This document shows, one piece after another, positions 1 to 9,330 of a stretch of 64,000 nucleotides of DNA. Position 1 is the first letter of the stretch, and each line of letters begins with the position of its first letter. A model generated the notes under the pieces. The model was not told the DNA's origin. It worked only from the letters and a program-made list of their open reading frames with translations, and did not search any database. A program made the position numbers and the translations under genes. The DNA is from Noviherbaspirillum saxi (GTDB lineage: Bacteria; Pseudomonadota; Gammaproteobacteria; Burkholderiales; Burkholderiaceae_D): NCBI RefSeq assembly GCF_003591035.1, contig NZ_QYUO01000003.1:1302001-1366000 (forward strand), given 5' to 3'.

Positions 1-150
1 GGCGCCTGACGCGCCGCAGTGCGAGCACTGCAAGCGGCAGGCAACAACGCAACGCGCCGATCTCACGCTGAGACGAGGGCGATTTATTTGTCAACACACC
101 CTAAATACCCTGCATCTCATCGCGATCATACCGATTGAAGGCAACTCGCC

Positions 151-1110
151 ATGCTGGAAACGTTCTCGCAATCCGTCGATACACTTTACGGTCTGAGTGA
201 CCAGGTCGCACCTCATCCATTTCGCACCGAAATTCTTCGCCTCATTCGCAAGCTCGTCAGCTACGATGGTGCAATCTTCAAAATTGGTTCCATCGTCGTT
301 CGTATCGACTGCGAGTCCGTAACGCAACACGCGTCTTCCAGCATACCGACTGCCCTACTTCCAGAGGTTTTTTTTCCCGGTCTATCAAAGATTTCAGGCC
401 GCATGTCTGGGGAAACGGCGCTCGGGCCTCTGGTATGCAGCAATCAAAAACTAATAGAGCAAATTCTGGGTAAGGTGGCCCAGCATACAGGCCAGGATTT
501 CGGAGCACAGAGTTTATTGGCGTTCGGAGATTTACGTAGCGAGGGGCCAGAACCGCAGTGGATTATTCTCTACCGACGAAGCGGGGAAGACTTCAACTCT
601 TCCGAGGGCATTCTTCTCCAGGAGTTCTGGATTCACATCGCGCGCGCGGTCTCCTTTAATCTCGGCCAGACGATGAATAGCAATGATCCGGCTCGTCGCA
701 AGCGCGCCATGGGAATGCTCAATCAAAACGGCACACTCGAGGCTGCCGACGCGCTCCTGACCAGCATGCTGAAGGAAGAATGGGGCGATTTCGACGGCTA
801 TTCAGTGCCTGCCTGCGTACTGAACGAGTTGCGTACCGTTGGGCGGTTCCGGGGAACACGAATTGAACTGCGTGTCTTTGAAAAATCGGGCTATCTCGTT
901 TGCGAAGCCAGGCGCACGTCCGTTTTCAACACATTGGCACCGAAAGAAAAGAAAGTCGCCTACCTTTTTGCCAACGGAATCTCCTACGGCCAAATCGCAA
1001 GTCAGCTGGGAGTCTCTCCGCATACGGTGAGGAATCAGCTGGCGCAGGTCTACCAAAAGCTCGACATACACAGCAAGATCGAATTGGCAAAGATCATTGC
1101 AAAAATGTAG
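151..1110 (+). CDS. LuxR-type HTH transcriptional regulator
   Basis: This 319-residue protein ends in a clear LuxR/GerE-type helix-turn-helix (about residues 262-315) with the pattern LAPKEKKVAYLFANG followed by the recognition segment SPHTVRNQLAQVYQKLDI. The first 240 residues show no autoinducer-binding or receiver motif that I recognise, so the input signal is unknown. The ATG follows a GAAGGC-like ribosome site. The gene stands alone, but 380 bp downstream lies a kinase/response-regulator pair whose output domain is of the same family, so the three may form one regulatory unit; that is inference. The DNA-binding assignment is secure and the targets are not visible. Confidence 0.85.
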   Translation: MLETFSQSVDTLYGLSDQVAPHPFRTEILRLIRKLVSYDGAIFKIGSIVVRIDCESVTQHASSSIPTALLPEVFFPGLSKISGRMSGETALGPLVCSNQKLIEQILGKVAQHTGQDFGAQSLLAFGDLRSEGPEPQWIILYRRSGEDFNSSEGILLQEFWIHIARAVSFNLGQTMNSNDPARRKRAMGMLNQNGTLEAADALLTSMLKEEWGDFDGYSVPACVLNELRTVGRFRGTRIELRVFEKSGYLVCEARRTSVFNTLAPKEKKVAYLFANGISYGQIASQLGVSPHTVRNQLAQVYQKLDIHSKIELAKIIAKM

Positions 1111-1257
1111 GGCGTTGAAATTCATCTCCCCCGGCAATTTCCTTCGGCAACTTCCGTTTCCATTAAGAACGCAGATTGCAACGGCAGACCTTGGCTTATG
1201 GTCCGTCGGTGAAACATTTCACTTCTACTTGTAGCAAATCAACAGCTGAATTGACTC

Positions 1258-1293
1258 AGGGCAAATGAATAGCCCATTTGCACTATTCACCCT
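1258..1293. promoter_or_regulatory. Nested inverted repeats upstream of the two-component genes
   Basis: The 382-bp gap between the LuxR gene and the kinase gene holds two interleaved palindromes. GCAAATG (1261-1267) pairs with CATTTGC (1275-1281), and TGAATAG (1266-1272) pairs with CTATTCA (1283-1289). The two foldings exclude each other. The position, about 200 bp before the kinase start, suits an operator for a dimeric LuxR-family protein, but no promoter hexamers could be placed with confidence. No gene is seen in the rest of the gap. Confidence 0.35.
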
Positions 1294-1493
1294 GCCGTGA
1301 TGTATCGATAGTCTAAGACTGACAGTTACCAATTGATACATTATTAAAGACTCGAAGGCGTAATGCGCGGCATCGCTGATTAACCGATCGTGGCAGTGGT
1401 AACTGCTTTCGGGTGAATTCGATACCGGACAACAAGGGAACGAGCTACAGGTTTCATCCGGTATAAGAGCACAAGCGACCGTCTCACTTCCAC

Positions 1494-3164
1494 ATGAATA
1501 CTCGACCGAAGATCATCGCCGCAACCACTCTTGATGCAGAAGAAGCGCATATGATCGCGCGAATGCGGCTGGTGCTGGCTGTCTCGATGCTGCTTACCGG
1601 AATTATCGATCTTTCGGATGACGGTCTCATCCACCGCCTCTCCACGATCGTTTTCTTCGGCTATGTTCTGTATGCCATCGCCATCGTTGTCGGTACAGAG
1701 AGGAAAGTGCTGCAGTCCCAGGAAAAAACCGTTCATTGGCTGGACATCTGGTGGTTTGCACTCATCATTATCGTGACCGGCGGGTCGCTAAGCCCGTTTT
1801 TCCTATGCTTCTTCTTCGCCATATTAACCACTTCGTTTCGCTGGGGATTTGAAGAAGGCGCAAGCGCAACGCTTGTCTCTGCCGGCATCCTGATAACGTG
1901 TGGCTTGTTTTCCGAATCGGTGAGCGATCTCCCGCGCGTACTGATGCGATCCGCCTTCCTCCTTGCCATCGGCTATATGAGCGCCTATTGGGGTGATTCC
2001 AAAGCCGCCTTGACGCGCCGTCTGCAACTGCTGCGCGAAGTCAGTCGCCTTTCCAACCCGCGCTTCGGGATTGACCAGACAATCAATTCGGTACTTGGAA
2101 AGATAAAAGACTTCTACGGCGCAAGAGAATGCATCCTTGTCCTGCGCGACGTGGATACCGGTGCTTGCTCGATACGCATCTATGGGAGAGCCGGTACAAG
2201 TGGGGCCGTTGCGTCCGACAAAATCAGCGTCACAGCAGCAGCTCCCTTATTGGCGTTACCGGAAGCTTGTATCACGACCTATATTTCCTCAAGTTGGCCG
2301 CTGAGATTCTTTTCCGCCAAAGCACACTATCTCGACGGAGAATCGCAGAAATGGATTCCTATCGAAGCGTATACCGCCCGCAACGTGGCCGAAATACTGG
2401 AAGCATCCTGCTACATCAGCGCACCGGTGGTTCTCATGCGAAATAGTGGCCGACTCTACGTGACCGCGCACGACCGGCGATGCGGCAGGCCCGACGCTCT
2501 GTTCCTCGGCCATATCGTCGCACAGGCCTTTCCCGTCATTGAAAACATCGGGCTGGTCGACCGCATGGCCACTGAAGCCGCGTCGCAGGAACGGCGCAAG
2601 ATCGCCATGGATCTTCACGATACCGCCATTCAGCCATATATCGGTTTGAGGCTTTCGATCAGCGCGTTGCGCAACAAGGCAAGCAACGGCAATCCGCTTA
2701 TGCATGACATCGAAAAACTGCTTGAGACGACCACCCATGTTGTCAGCGAGCTTCGTCGATATGGGAAGTTAGTTCAGGTCACCTCCGCCGAGTCCGGCAG
2801 CGCGTTTCTCGCGAGTTTGCATAAACAGACCGCCTATATCAAAGGCCTGTATGGAATTGAGATTGATGTCAGTAGCGAGGGAAACATCAATATCAACGAC
2901 CGGCTTGCGGCAGAAGCGCTACAGCTTGTCAACGAGGGCCTGAACAATATTTGCCGGCATACCACTGCGCAACACGGATCAGTGATGCTTTACTGTGCGG
3001 ACGGCTGGTTAAGAATCAGCATCGGAAATGAATCCGACGAACAGCATCCGACCGTGTTCACGCCTAAGTCGATGTCTGCCCGGGCTGCGGCCCTTGGCGG
3101 CCAGGTGCGGGTGCAAAGCAACGTCAATGGATATACCGTCGTAGAGATTGAGATCCCTGTCTAA
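1494..3164 (+). CDS. Membrane sensor histidine kinase, NarL/DegS-type
   Basis: The 556-residue protein begins with about five hydrophobic segments (roughly residues 22-160). A GAF-like region follows (about 190-350), then a HisKA_3 dimerisation domain whose phospho-acceptor is His375 in the segment RRKIAMDLHDTAIQPYIG. The C-terminus is a HATPase_c domain with an N-box (ALQLVNEGLNNICRHT). This is the usual build of kinases that pair with LuxR-output response regulators. It is followed 5 bp later by such a regulator, so the two are translationally linked. The ligand sensed by the membrane or GAF region cannot be told. The ribosome site before the chosen ATG is weak. Confidence 0.88.
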   Translation: MNTRPKIIAATTLDAEEAHMIARMRLVLAVSMLLTGIIDLSDDGLIHRLSTIVFFGYVLYAIAIVVGTERKVLQSQEKTVHWLDIWWFALIIIVTGGSLSPFFLCFFFAILTTSFRWGFEEGASATLVSAGILITCGLFSESVSDLPRVLMRSAFLLAIGYMSAYWGDSKAALTRRLQLLREVSRLSNPRFGIDQTINSVLGKIKDFYGARECILVLRDVDTGACSIRIYGRAGTSGAVASDKISVTAAAPLLALPEACITTYISSSWPLRFFSAKAHYLDGESQKWIPIEAYTARNVAEILEASCYISAPVVLMRNSGRLYVTAHDRRCGRPDALFLGHIVAQAFPVIENIGLVDRMATEAASQERRKIAMDLHDTAIQPYIGLRLSISALRNKASNGNPLMHDIEKLLETTTHVVSELRRYGKLVQVTSAESGSAFLASLHKQTAYIKGLYGIEIDVSSEGNININDRLAAEALQLVNEGLNNICRHTTAQHGSVMLYCADGWLRISIGNESDEQHPTVFTPKSMSARAAALGGQVRVQSNVNGYTVVEIEIPV

Positions 3165-3169
3165 GGAGA

Positions 3170-3913
3170 ATGAAATTGCGTTTACATGAACTTCCCATCC
3201 GCGTCATGCTTGTAGACGACCATGGAACCATGGTGTGGGGGCTTCAGAAATTGATTGAAGGCGCTCCGAGTAACATGACCGTCGTGGGAACCGCAAAAAC
3301 CTGCCGCGAAGCGCTCGACGGCGCCAGTAGATTCTCGCCGGATATCATTCTGCTGGACCTGGACCTGGGAGGAGAAGACGCGGTCGATATCATTCAGGAA
3401 CTGCAGACACGCTTTGAAGGAAGAATTCTTGTCTTGACCGGTACACGAGACCGGTCCCAACTCGATAAGGCAGTGTTAAGAGGCGCTCGCGGCGTACTCT
3501 CGAAAGACGCCCCCGCCGAACAGGTTCTCAGGGCGATCGAGAAGGTTCATCAGGGTCAAATCTGGGTTGAACAAGAGATGCTCGGGAGAGTATTAGGAGA
3601 ACTGATGAATCCCTCCGAAAACAAATCCCGCAGTGCCGACGATGAGCGCATAGCGCTGCTGACTTCCCGCGAAAACAACATCGTCCGGATGCTCGTGGAG
3701 CATAGCGGCGCACCCAACAAGGCCATCGCCGAACGCTTGTTCATCTCCGAACATACCTTGCGCAACCACCTGACTTCGATCTACCGGAAGCTTGGAGTAA
3801 GCAGTCGACTGGAACTCTATGTGTACGCGGTAAAGCATCAAATTGATTCGCAAGCTTCCGCACCGTCGGCGAGGCCGACTACCGGGAATCATCTACAAGC
3901 CTCGTTCGATTAA
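3170..3913 (+). CDS. Two-component response regulator, NarL/FixJ family
   Basis: The 247-residue protein has an N-terminal receiver domain with the acidic pair Asp16-Asp17, the predicted phospho-acceptor Asp63 (ILLDLDLGG) and the conserved Lys in LSKDAP. A C-terminal LuxR-type helix-turn-helix follows (LTSRENNIVRML and SEHTLRNHLTSIYRKLGV). An AAGGAG site overlaps the stop region of the kinase gene, so the pair forms one operon. It is probably the cognate partner of that kinase. The nearby tad locus is a possible target, but nothing in the sequence shows this directly. Confidence 0.9.
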   Translation: MKLRLHELPIRVMLVDDHGTMVWGLQKLIEGAPSNMTVVGTAKTCREALDGASRFSPDIILLDLDLGGEDAVDIIQELQTRFEGRILVLTGTRDRSQLDKAVLRGARGVLSKDAPAEQVLRAIEKVHQGQIWVEQEMLGRVLGELMNPSENKSRSADDERIALLTSRENNIVRMLVEHSGAPNKAIAERLFISEHTLRNHLTSIYRKLGVSSRLELYVYAVKHQIDSQASAPSARPTTGNHLQASFD

Positions 3914-4153
3914 ACAGGACAATGGCCGTGCTCCGCTCAATTCTGCGAATAAATACAGAAAATACAGAATTGAACTGTTGATAAGATACGAGGCATGCGC
4001 CGCCCGTTCTTCCTGTGTGTAACGTATAGACGACATTGCCGCATCCAGCTTCGCTTGCATCGTCGAACAGAAGACCTTGCCATCACTGCATAGGCTAGTA
4101 AATATCCTCCAGCAGAGCCCTGACAATTACCCACAAGTTGGCAAGGCCTTAAA

Positions 4154-4197
4154 GTTCCTTCCCCCTTGCAGGGGCGCCCGGCGTAGGGGGAAGGAAC
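4154..4197. terminator. Long hairpin between convergent genes
   Basis: The 334-bp gap between the response regulator and the convergent lipoprotein gene holds a perfect 13-bp stem. GTTCCTTCCCCCT (4154-4166) pairs with AGGGGGAAGGAAC (4185-4197), and the 18-nt loop is itself self-complementary (GGGCGCCC). There is no good T-run on either side, so it is only a candidate bidirectional terminator or 3'-end-protecting structure. Nothing else is recognised in the gap. Confidence 0.5.
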
Positions 4198-4247
4198 CCG
4201 ACGGAGAATCGCTCTGATGGATTACAGAGTTACTGGTAACAGCAATG

Positions 4248-5075
4248 CTAAAAGGCGCTGGTGCACTCGCGGGTTCCATACGGGCTTGGCTGCCCTGGCG
4301 GGGAGATCATAAGCTTCGTGAAATCGTCGGCAAGCGCGGGTAAGGTAAAGACGTTCCTGGACATGGACTCGGTTCCCGAGACGGCGCCTCGTACGGTTAA
4401 TCCGACATCGGTCCAGTTCGCCCTGTCCTTCGGATATATTAGCGAGATATTGGCAATGCCAGCGGCGTCTGTCGTCCCACTTACATTGACGATGATAGGC
4501 ACCCCCGGGTCCAGCACGCCATTACCGTTGACGTCTTCAGCCGCTTCGCGCACCCCGTTGCGGTTTGCGTCTTCATTTGGACACGTGAATACCGGAGTAC
4601 TGAACACCCAAGAACCTTCGGTGGGGCTTCCTGTTCCTAACCGCTCCAGATTCGATTGCCACCTGTAGCTCCCCTTGCGGTAGTTCACCGGTGAGATATT
4701 CACCGTGACGGTTGCGCCCGACACCGGATTACCGGCAGCATCCGAGATGAGAATCGAATAGTCCTTCTTATACAGTGTCGAAGAATAAGGGGTCACCGTA
4801 TTGCCAGTACCGAACTGGATCGAAATCGGCGGCGTGTCCTGCGTATCATTAGGTAGCGGCGATGGGGCTGAAGTCGGCGGCGTCGAAGACACGGTCGGTG
4901 TCGTAGCCACCGGTGTGGCGGTCGGCGCTGTTGGGCCGCGCTCGCAGGCGCTCGCATTTCCCGCATTGCACGCCGACTGCAATATACTGGATCGATCTTC
5001 TCCGCCGCCGCCGCATGCGCTAATGCCAAGAACGCCGAATAGAGCGCAGGTTTTTACGAGTCTGAAATTCAACAT
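4248..5075 (-). CDS. Lipoprotein with Ig-like domain and Ca-binding-like loops
   Basis: The 275-residue protein starts with a lipoprotein signal (lipobox ISAC, acylated Cys21) followed by GGGG, then a Thr/Pro/Ser-rich linker (about residues 45-80). It continues with a beta-rich region resembling bacterial Ig-like (invasin-type) domains (DAAGNPVSGATVTVNISPV). Within it are two adjacent DxNxNG-type loops (DANRNGVREAAED and DVNGNGVLD) that look like dockerin or EF-hand calcium sites. It is predicted to sit on the outer or inner membrane facing the periplasm or surface. A GGGGGAAG ribosome site precedes the ATG. The function is unknown. Confidence 0.75.
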   Translation of the reverse strand: MLNFRLVKTCALFGVLGISACGGGGEDRSSILQSACNAGNASACERGPTAPTATPVATTPTVSSTPPTSAPSPLPNDTQDTPPISIQFGTGNTVTPYSSTLYKKDYSILISDAAGNPVSGATVTVNISPVNYRKGSYRWQSNLERLGTGSPTEGSWVFSTPVFTCPNEDANRNGVREAAEDVNGNGVLDPGVPIIVNVSGTTDAAGIANISLIYPKDRANWTDVGLTVRGAVSGTESMSRNVFTLPALADDFTKLMISPPGQPSPYGTRECTSAF

Positions 5076-5124
5076 GGATCTTCCCCCTTTTCCTTTAACG
5101 TGACTGATTTTTTATGAAGAGCGC

Positions 5125-7215
5125 TTACTTCAAAATTGTGTACATACTGCTGTAGTCATCGGTCCAGGGACGCGTCGATCGCTTCAGGTTGATCTCCCTG
5201 GCATTTCCCTTGAATTCGCTGGCGTTGAAGATATCGGCCCGGTCTCCGATCAAAACCCACGTTGAATTATTCAGCCCCTTAACGGCGTCGAAAGACGTAT
5301 CCACGATCCTCGCCTGCTTGCCGAACGAATCGGCGGCCGCCTTCACCACTGGAGCGAGATCCAGATTGTTGTTCGAGATATGCACCGCCAACACTCCTCC
5401 GGGCCTGATATTCCGAAAGTAAATATCGAATGCTTCGCGTGTGAGCAAATGCACCGGGACCGAATCACCCGAGAAGGCGTCAACTGCAAGTACATCGAAG
5501 TTCTGTACCGGTTCCCTTTCCATCGACAGGCGCGCGTCGCCCAGCACCATGTCGATCGCTGCAGCGGAATCCGATAGGAAAGTGAATTCCGACCTGGCGA
5601 GTTCGATCACCAAAGGATTGATCTCGTAGAAACGGTAAGTGTCCGCCGCCCGACCATAAGCCGCGAGGGTACCTGCGCCTAACCCAACGATACCTACGCG
5701 CTGAGGGCCACCATTTCTGGTTGCCACGATTGCCATCCCGGCTCCGCCGTTCTCGCCATAGTAAGTCGTCGGCCATTTGCGCCGCTCGGGATTTAGGTAT
5801 TGCGAGCCATGAGTGATTGAGCCGTGGACCATCTTTCTCTGCAAGCCGGCATCCTTGCCGCTATCGACGATCCTTAGTGTTCCATAGAAGTTGCGTGCCA
5901 TCACCTTCTGCTTGCCAACGAATCTGGCCATGCCGAATGCTACGGTGAGCGATACGATAACGACGGCGAAGGCCGCGAGCCTCAGCCAGGCCTTTCTGTT
6001 GAACCAGCTGCGCGGATCGGCTGGCTCGCTGTAGATCACTGTGAAAAAAACGGTAATGGTTGCCAGGCTGCCCAGCGGGAGCTCGTAATTCCCATTGAAT
6101 AGGCGTGGCGCGACCAAAGCAACGAACGTGCCGCCCACGGCGCCGCCAATTGCAATCATTAGATAAAAATACGTCAGGTACCTGGCATGCGGCTTCCGTT
6201 TCGCCAGTTCGCCATGGCATACCATGCAGGAGATGAATAGGACGCCGCAGTAAAGCACAATTGCGCCGATGATTTCCGTGCTGGTCCAGTGCATCGCCTG
6301 GTCGAGATTAATGGCGCCAAGTCCGAGCAGGAACACCGGCAAGTACCATGCACGCCGATACCATGCCCTGCCTTCAAAGCACATGATGAAGCTCAGGAGA
6401 TACAGGCCGAGGGGCAATACCCAGAGGAAGGGCGTGGGTGCCACATTCTGGGCCAGGTGGCTGGTCACCGACATCAGCAGAATTGTCGGGCATGCCGCCA
6501 GGATGATCCAGAGCGCTAGCGTGGTCACATCCGGTCGCTTATCCACGTCTGCTTTCTCTCCGACGCCGGCAGCCATGCCTGCACGTCTGCCACGCCATGC
6601 CAGCATGCCGCAGATCAAAGCAAATCCGATATAGCCGGTGGACCATCCGGCCGAAAGCAGAGGCACGCCGAACCACGGCTCGAATAGGACTGGAAAACTC
6701 AACAGCCCGAGCATTGAGCCGAAATTGGACAGTGCAAAAAGGCGATACGGCACCGTTCCCGCCCGTTCTCGGGCGAACCAAGCTTGTACCAGCGGGCCGG
6801 TCGCGGAAAGCAGGAAATAGGGCAAGCCGACCGTCGCCGCCATCAGGCCGATGATCAGGAGAGTCGGATCTTTTTCGCCGGCCGGCTTCCAAGCTATGTC
6901 AGGCGTAATCGGAAGCGTCAGGAGACTTGCAGCAAGAAGCAAGATATGGATCCATGCTTGCGTCTTGGGAGCGAACGTCCGAGTGATCCAATGGGCATAA
7001 AGATAGCCAAACAGAAGCAGCACCTGGAAGAACAGTAGGCAGGTGCTCCAAACGGCCGCAGACCCGCCAAACCAGGGGAGGATCATTTTTCCGATGATGG
7101 GCTGTAACTGAAACAGCAAGAAGGCGCTCAGGAAGATCGTGCATGCGTAGAGGAAAACCGGCAGTAGGCTATCGCCGGCGTAAGTTTTCACTTTCGACAT
7201 GAGAACAGCCATCAT
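5125..7215 (-). CDS. Membrane-fused spermidine-synthase-like protein
   Basis: The 696-residue protein has an N-terminal membrane part of roughly ten or more hydrophobic helices (to about residue 430). The C-terminal Rossmann domain is of the spermidine synthase/methyltransferase type, with the nucleotide-binding loop VGIVGLGAGTLAAYG and the following acidic strand YRFYEINPLVIELAR. The aminopropyl-donor site motif GDARL and the catalytic-region segment DVLAVDAFSGDSVP are also visible. Such fused proteins are common in proteobacteria, and in most cases their substrate is unproven. An AAGGAG site precedes tandem ATG codons; the first is used here. Confidence 0.82.
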   Translation of the reverse strand: MMAVLMSKVKTYAGDSLLPVFLYACTIFLSAFLLFQLQPIIGKMILPWFGGSAAVWSTCLLFFQVLLLFGYLYAHWITRTFAPKTQAWIHILLLAASLLTLPITPDIAWKPAGEKDPTLLIIGLMAATVGLPYFLLSATGPLVQAWFARERAGTVPYRLFALSNFGSMLGLLSFPVLFEPWFGVPLLSAGWSTGYIGFALICGMLAWRGRRAGMAAGVGEKADVDKRPDVTTLALWIILAACPTILLMSVTSHLAQNVAPTPFLWVLPLGLYLLSFIMCFEGRAWYRRAWYLPVFLLGLGAINLDQAMHWTSTEIIGAIVLYCGVLFISCMVCHGELAKRKPHARYLTYFYLMIAIGGAVGGTFVALVAPRLFNGNYELPLGSLATITVFFTVIYSEPADPRSWFNRKAWLRLAAFAVVIVSLTVAFGMARFVGKQKVMARNFYGTLRIVDSGKDAGLQRKMVHGSITHGSQYLNPERRKWPTTYYGENGGAGMAIVATRNGGPQRVGIVGLGAGTLAAYGRAADTYRFYEINPLVIELARSEFTFLSDSAAAIDMVLGDARLSMEREPVQNFDVLAVDAFSGDSVPVHLLTREAFDIYFRNIRPGGVLAVHISNNNLDLAPVVKAAADSFGKQARIVDTSFDAVKGLNNSTWVLIGDRADIFNASEFKGNAREINLKRSTRPWTDDYSSMYTILK

Positions 7216-7288
7216 TTTTTTGATACTCCTTCACAATCATCGATACGCAGGCACTGTTCGTATAAAGCCGGGAGCATCAAGTCGGGAC

Positions 7289-7912
7289 TCAATACACAAA
7301 CGGAACAACCCGGTAGCGCACCTGTTCCATGTATTCCCGATATAAAGGATCCTGAGCCAAGTGATTTTCTTCACGAGATATGCGGATCGCGATGCATGCC
7401 ACCACTACGGTGTAGACAAGCAGGTTCCAGAGCGTGGAATGGGTCAGGAGGTAAGCCCCGAATGTCAAGACATAACTTGCATAAAGCGGATGCCGCACAT
7501 AGCGATACATGCCTTTTGTCTTGATTTCACGTTTTGCGGCAACAATTGCAAAACTGCGATTCAGTGATATCAACCCCATCAACTGGATCAACGCGCCGAT
7601 GATGATGAGGTTGGATGCGACAGGAAGGACTCCCCACGAGGCAGGACGAAGAAAAAGCGGAGCAACCGTTCCGGCGACCGCCACCACCCAATCGAAGGGG
7701 ACCATTGAAATGCTCTTCGGGCTGCTTCGGGAAATGAAGAACGCCACTGCAAAAGCCTCGGCAATGCAAATCACAAGAAGCGCCGGCTCATGCGTCTTCA
7801 TGAAGGTCTTGAAATGCACATAGGCGAACGATCCCCAGATTACGGCAAGAAACATCTGGACAAACAGGTTCATCGGTCTGGACCGCAGTATTTCTGCAAA
7901 CGCTACGTTCAT
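7289..7912 (-). CDS. ICMT/PEMT-like membrane methyltransferase
   Basis: The 207-residue protein has about five hydrophobic helices. The C-terminal signature is RYVRHPLYASYVL followed by SREENHLAQDPLYREYMEQVRYRVVPFVY, as in the isoprenylcysteine carboxyl methyltransferase and phospholipid methyltransferase superfamily (RHPxY and EExxL...Y). In bacteria these enzymes act on lipids or unknown membrane substrates, so no substrate is assigned. It lies 73 bp upstream of, and on the same strand as, the membrane spermidine-synthase-like gene, so the two may be co-transcribed. Confidence 0.8.
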   Translation of the reverse strand: MNVAFAEILRSRPMNLFVQMFLAVIWGSFAYVHFKTFMKTHEPALLVICIAEAFAVAFFISRSSPKSISMVPFDWVVAVAGTVAPLFLRPASWGVLPVASNLIIIGALIQLMGLISLNRSFAIVAAKREIKTKGMYRYVRHPLYASYVLTFGAYLLTHSTLWNLLVYTVVVACIAIRISREENHLAQDPLYREYMEQVRYRVVPFVY

Positions 7913-8002
7913 GCTTCCTCCATTGATGTTGAGATCACTCGCGCCACTGAAAGCTATTAGTGCTTTCTTTAGCCGAACGTCGCTTTGCCACTACAGTAGT
8001 GC

Positions 8003-9286
8003 CTATCCCTCGTTCAGCGCACCTCGCCCGGCCATGTCGAGATGCTTGCGGTAATGGGCACGGACGGCGCTGGCGTCGGGCATGTCCCGTCCGAGTATGA
8101 GCCGCAAGTGCGATCCAAAAGCGGTCGTGCTGCGGACGATCGGAACGTCCTGTCCCAGCCTGTCTGCCAGCGTCCGAGCCGCCTGCTCATATCCATCCTT
8201 GTATTCGATCCGTGTCGCCTTCACATCGAAGCGCTGCTGATTGGTCAGCTTCACGACTTGCAGATCCCTGCTGCCGACGATCTGTTCGATTGATCTGGCC
8301 ATGCCACGGATGCCGTTTCCATTGCTGACTTCCATCAGGACCGGAACCAGGCTCGACTTTGCATCGACTTGACCCGGCCGGCGCGGCACCAGTGCTGGAG
8401 ACGGTGGCCGGATTGCGCCTTTTGGGGACGCCGCGGCGCCGACGGAACGTGCTTCCGGCTGCGGCATCGCCCTGGTTCCCGGATGCTGACTAGCAGTGGA
8501 AGTGACCGACAGGGTAGCCGCGACCGTTGCCGTCGAGCCGACGCGGCGAACCTCGTATACACCGGGCCCGATCAGTTTGATCTCGCTCCTGAATTTCTCC
8601 TCCGGCGCAGCGTTGTGCGGAGGATTGTTCGCAGAAACAGGCTTGACGACGGTTGATGCAATTACTGCCTGACCGCTTCCAGCCGCCGCATGCCGCCGCG
8701 AATGATCGCCCGCCTGCGCAGCGGCAAGCTGTTCCGCTGGCAGCGGCGGCATTCCGAGTGCGGCCACCTTGGCTTGCGCGAACGCGGTGCGGGCCCGTTC
8801 GGTGCCGCCGAGCTTTTCCAGCACATTCCCGAGGTTATGCCAGGCGCGTGAATTTTTCGGATCGAGCGCGATGGCCTTTTCCAGTGAAATTCGCGCCAAC
8901 TCAAATTCGCCATTCAGGTAATAGGTATGGCCTAAGTTGCTGAACAGGTGGCCGGCGTCCGGAGTGGCTTGGATCTGCTCGCGCAGGAGCGGAATCGCTT
9001 TCTCATAGTCGCCGTGTTCCGCGTACAGGACAGCCAGTGCATTGCGCGCTTTGACGTGGCCCGGTTCAAGGACCAGCACCTGCTGATATGATTTCCGCGC
9101 TTCCTCCCATCGTTGCGCGCCATGAAAATAGCGCCCGAGCCTGTAATGAGCATCGGCTGTTTCGTAGGAATGTTTCACCTGCATGGTCGGCACTATCTTC
9201 AGCGCGGTTGGCGACTGGTTCGATGCGCAGCCGCACAATGCGCCGGCGGCGCAGGCACCGGCGATAATTTTCAGAGTGGCTCGCAT
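8003..9286 (-). CDS. tadD: TadD-like TPR lipoprotein with LytR_C domain
   Basis: The real start is the ATG at 9286, preceded by AAGGAGAT. The open frame extends further upstream but there is only a shadow of the tadC gene. The 427-residue protein has a lipoprotein signal ending in CGCAS and four or so tetratricopeptide repeats (about residues 45-165, e.g. YRLGRYFHGAQRWEEARKSY). A low-complexity linker follows, then a C-terminal region like the LytR C-terminal domain (VLMEVSNGNGIRGMARSIEQ). TadD proteins are pilotin-like TPR lipoproteins of the Tad secretion system; the added LytR_C region is not part of the classical TadD. It is the last gene of the tad operon. Confidence 0.8.
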   Translation of the reverse strand: MRATLKIIAGACAAGALCGCASNQSPTALKIVPTMQVKHSYETADAHYRLGRYFHGAQRWEEARKSYQQVLVLEPGHVKARNALAVLYAEHGDYEKAIPLLREQIQATPDAGHLFSNLGHTYYLNGEFELARISLEKAIALDPKNSRAWHNLGNVLEKLGGTERARTAFAQAKVAALGMPPLPAEQLAAAQAGDHSRRHAAAGSGQAVIASTVVKPVSANNPPHNAAPEEKFRSEIKLIGPGVYEVRRVGSTATVAATLSVTSTASQHPGTRAMPQPEARSVGAAASPKGAIRPPSPALVPRRPGQVDAKSSLVPVLMEVSNGNGIRGMARSIEQIVGSRDLQVVKLTNQQRFDVKATRIEYKDGYEQAARTLADRLGQDVPIVRSTTAFGSHLRLILGRDMPDASAVRAHYRKHLDMAGRGALNEG

Positions 9287-9330
9287 CGTAATCTCCTTAA
9301 CGAACTCGGTAAAATTTTCCACTGCATCGA

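Noticed and set aside
16-31. GCAGTGC-GA-GCACTGC hairpin at the left edge
   Set aside because: A short stem without a T-run and without the upstream gene in view; it cannot be interpreted.
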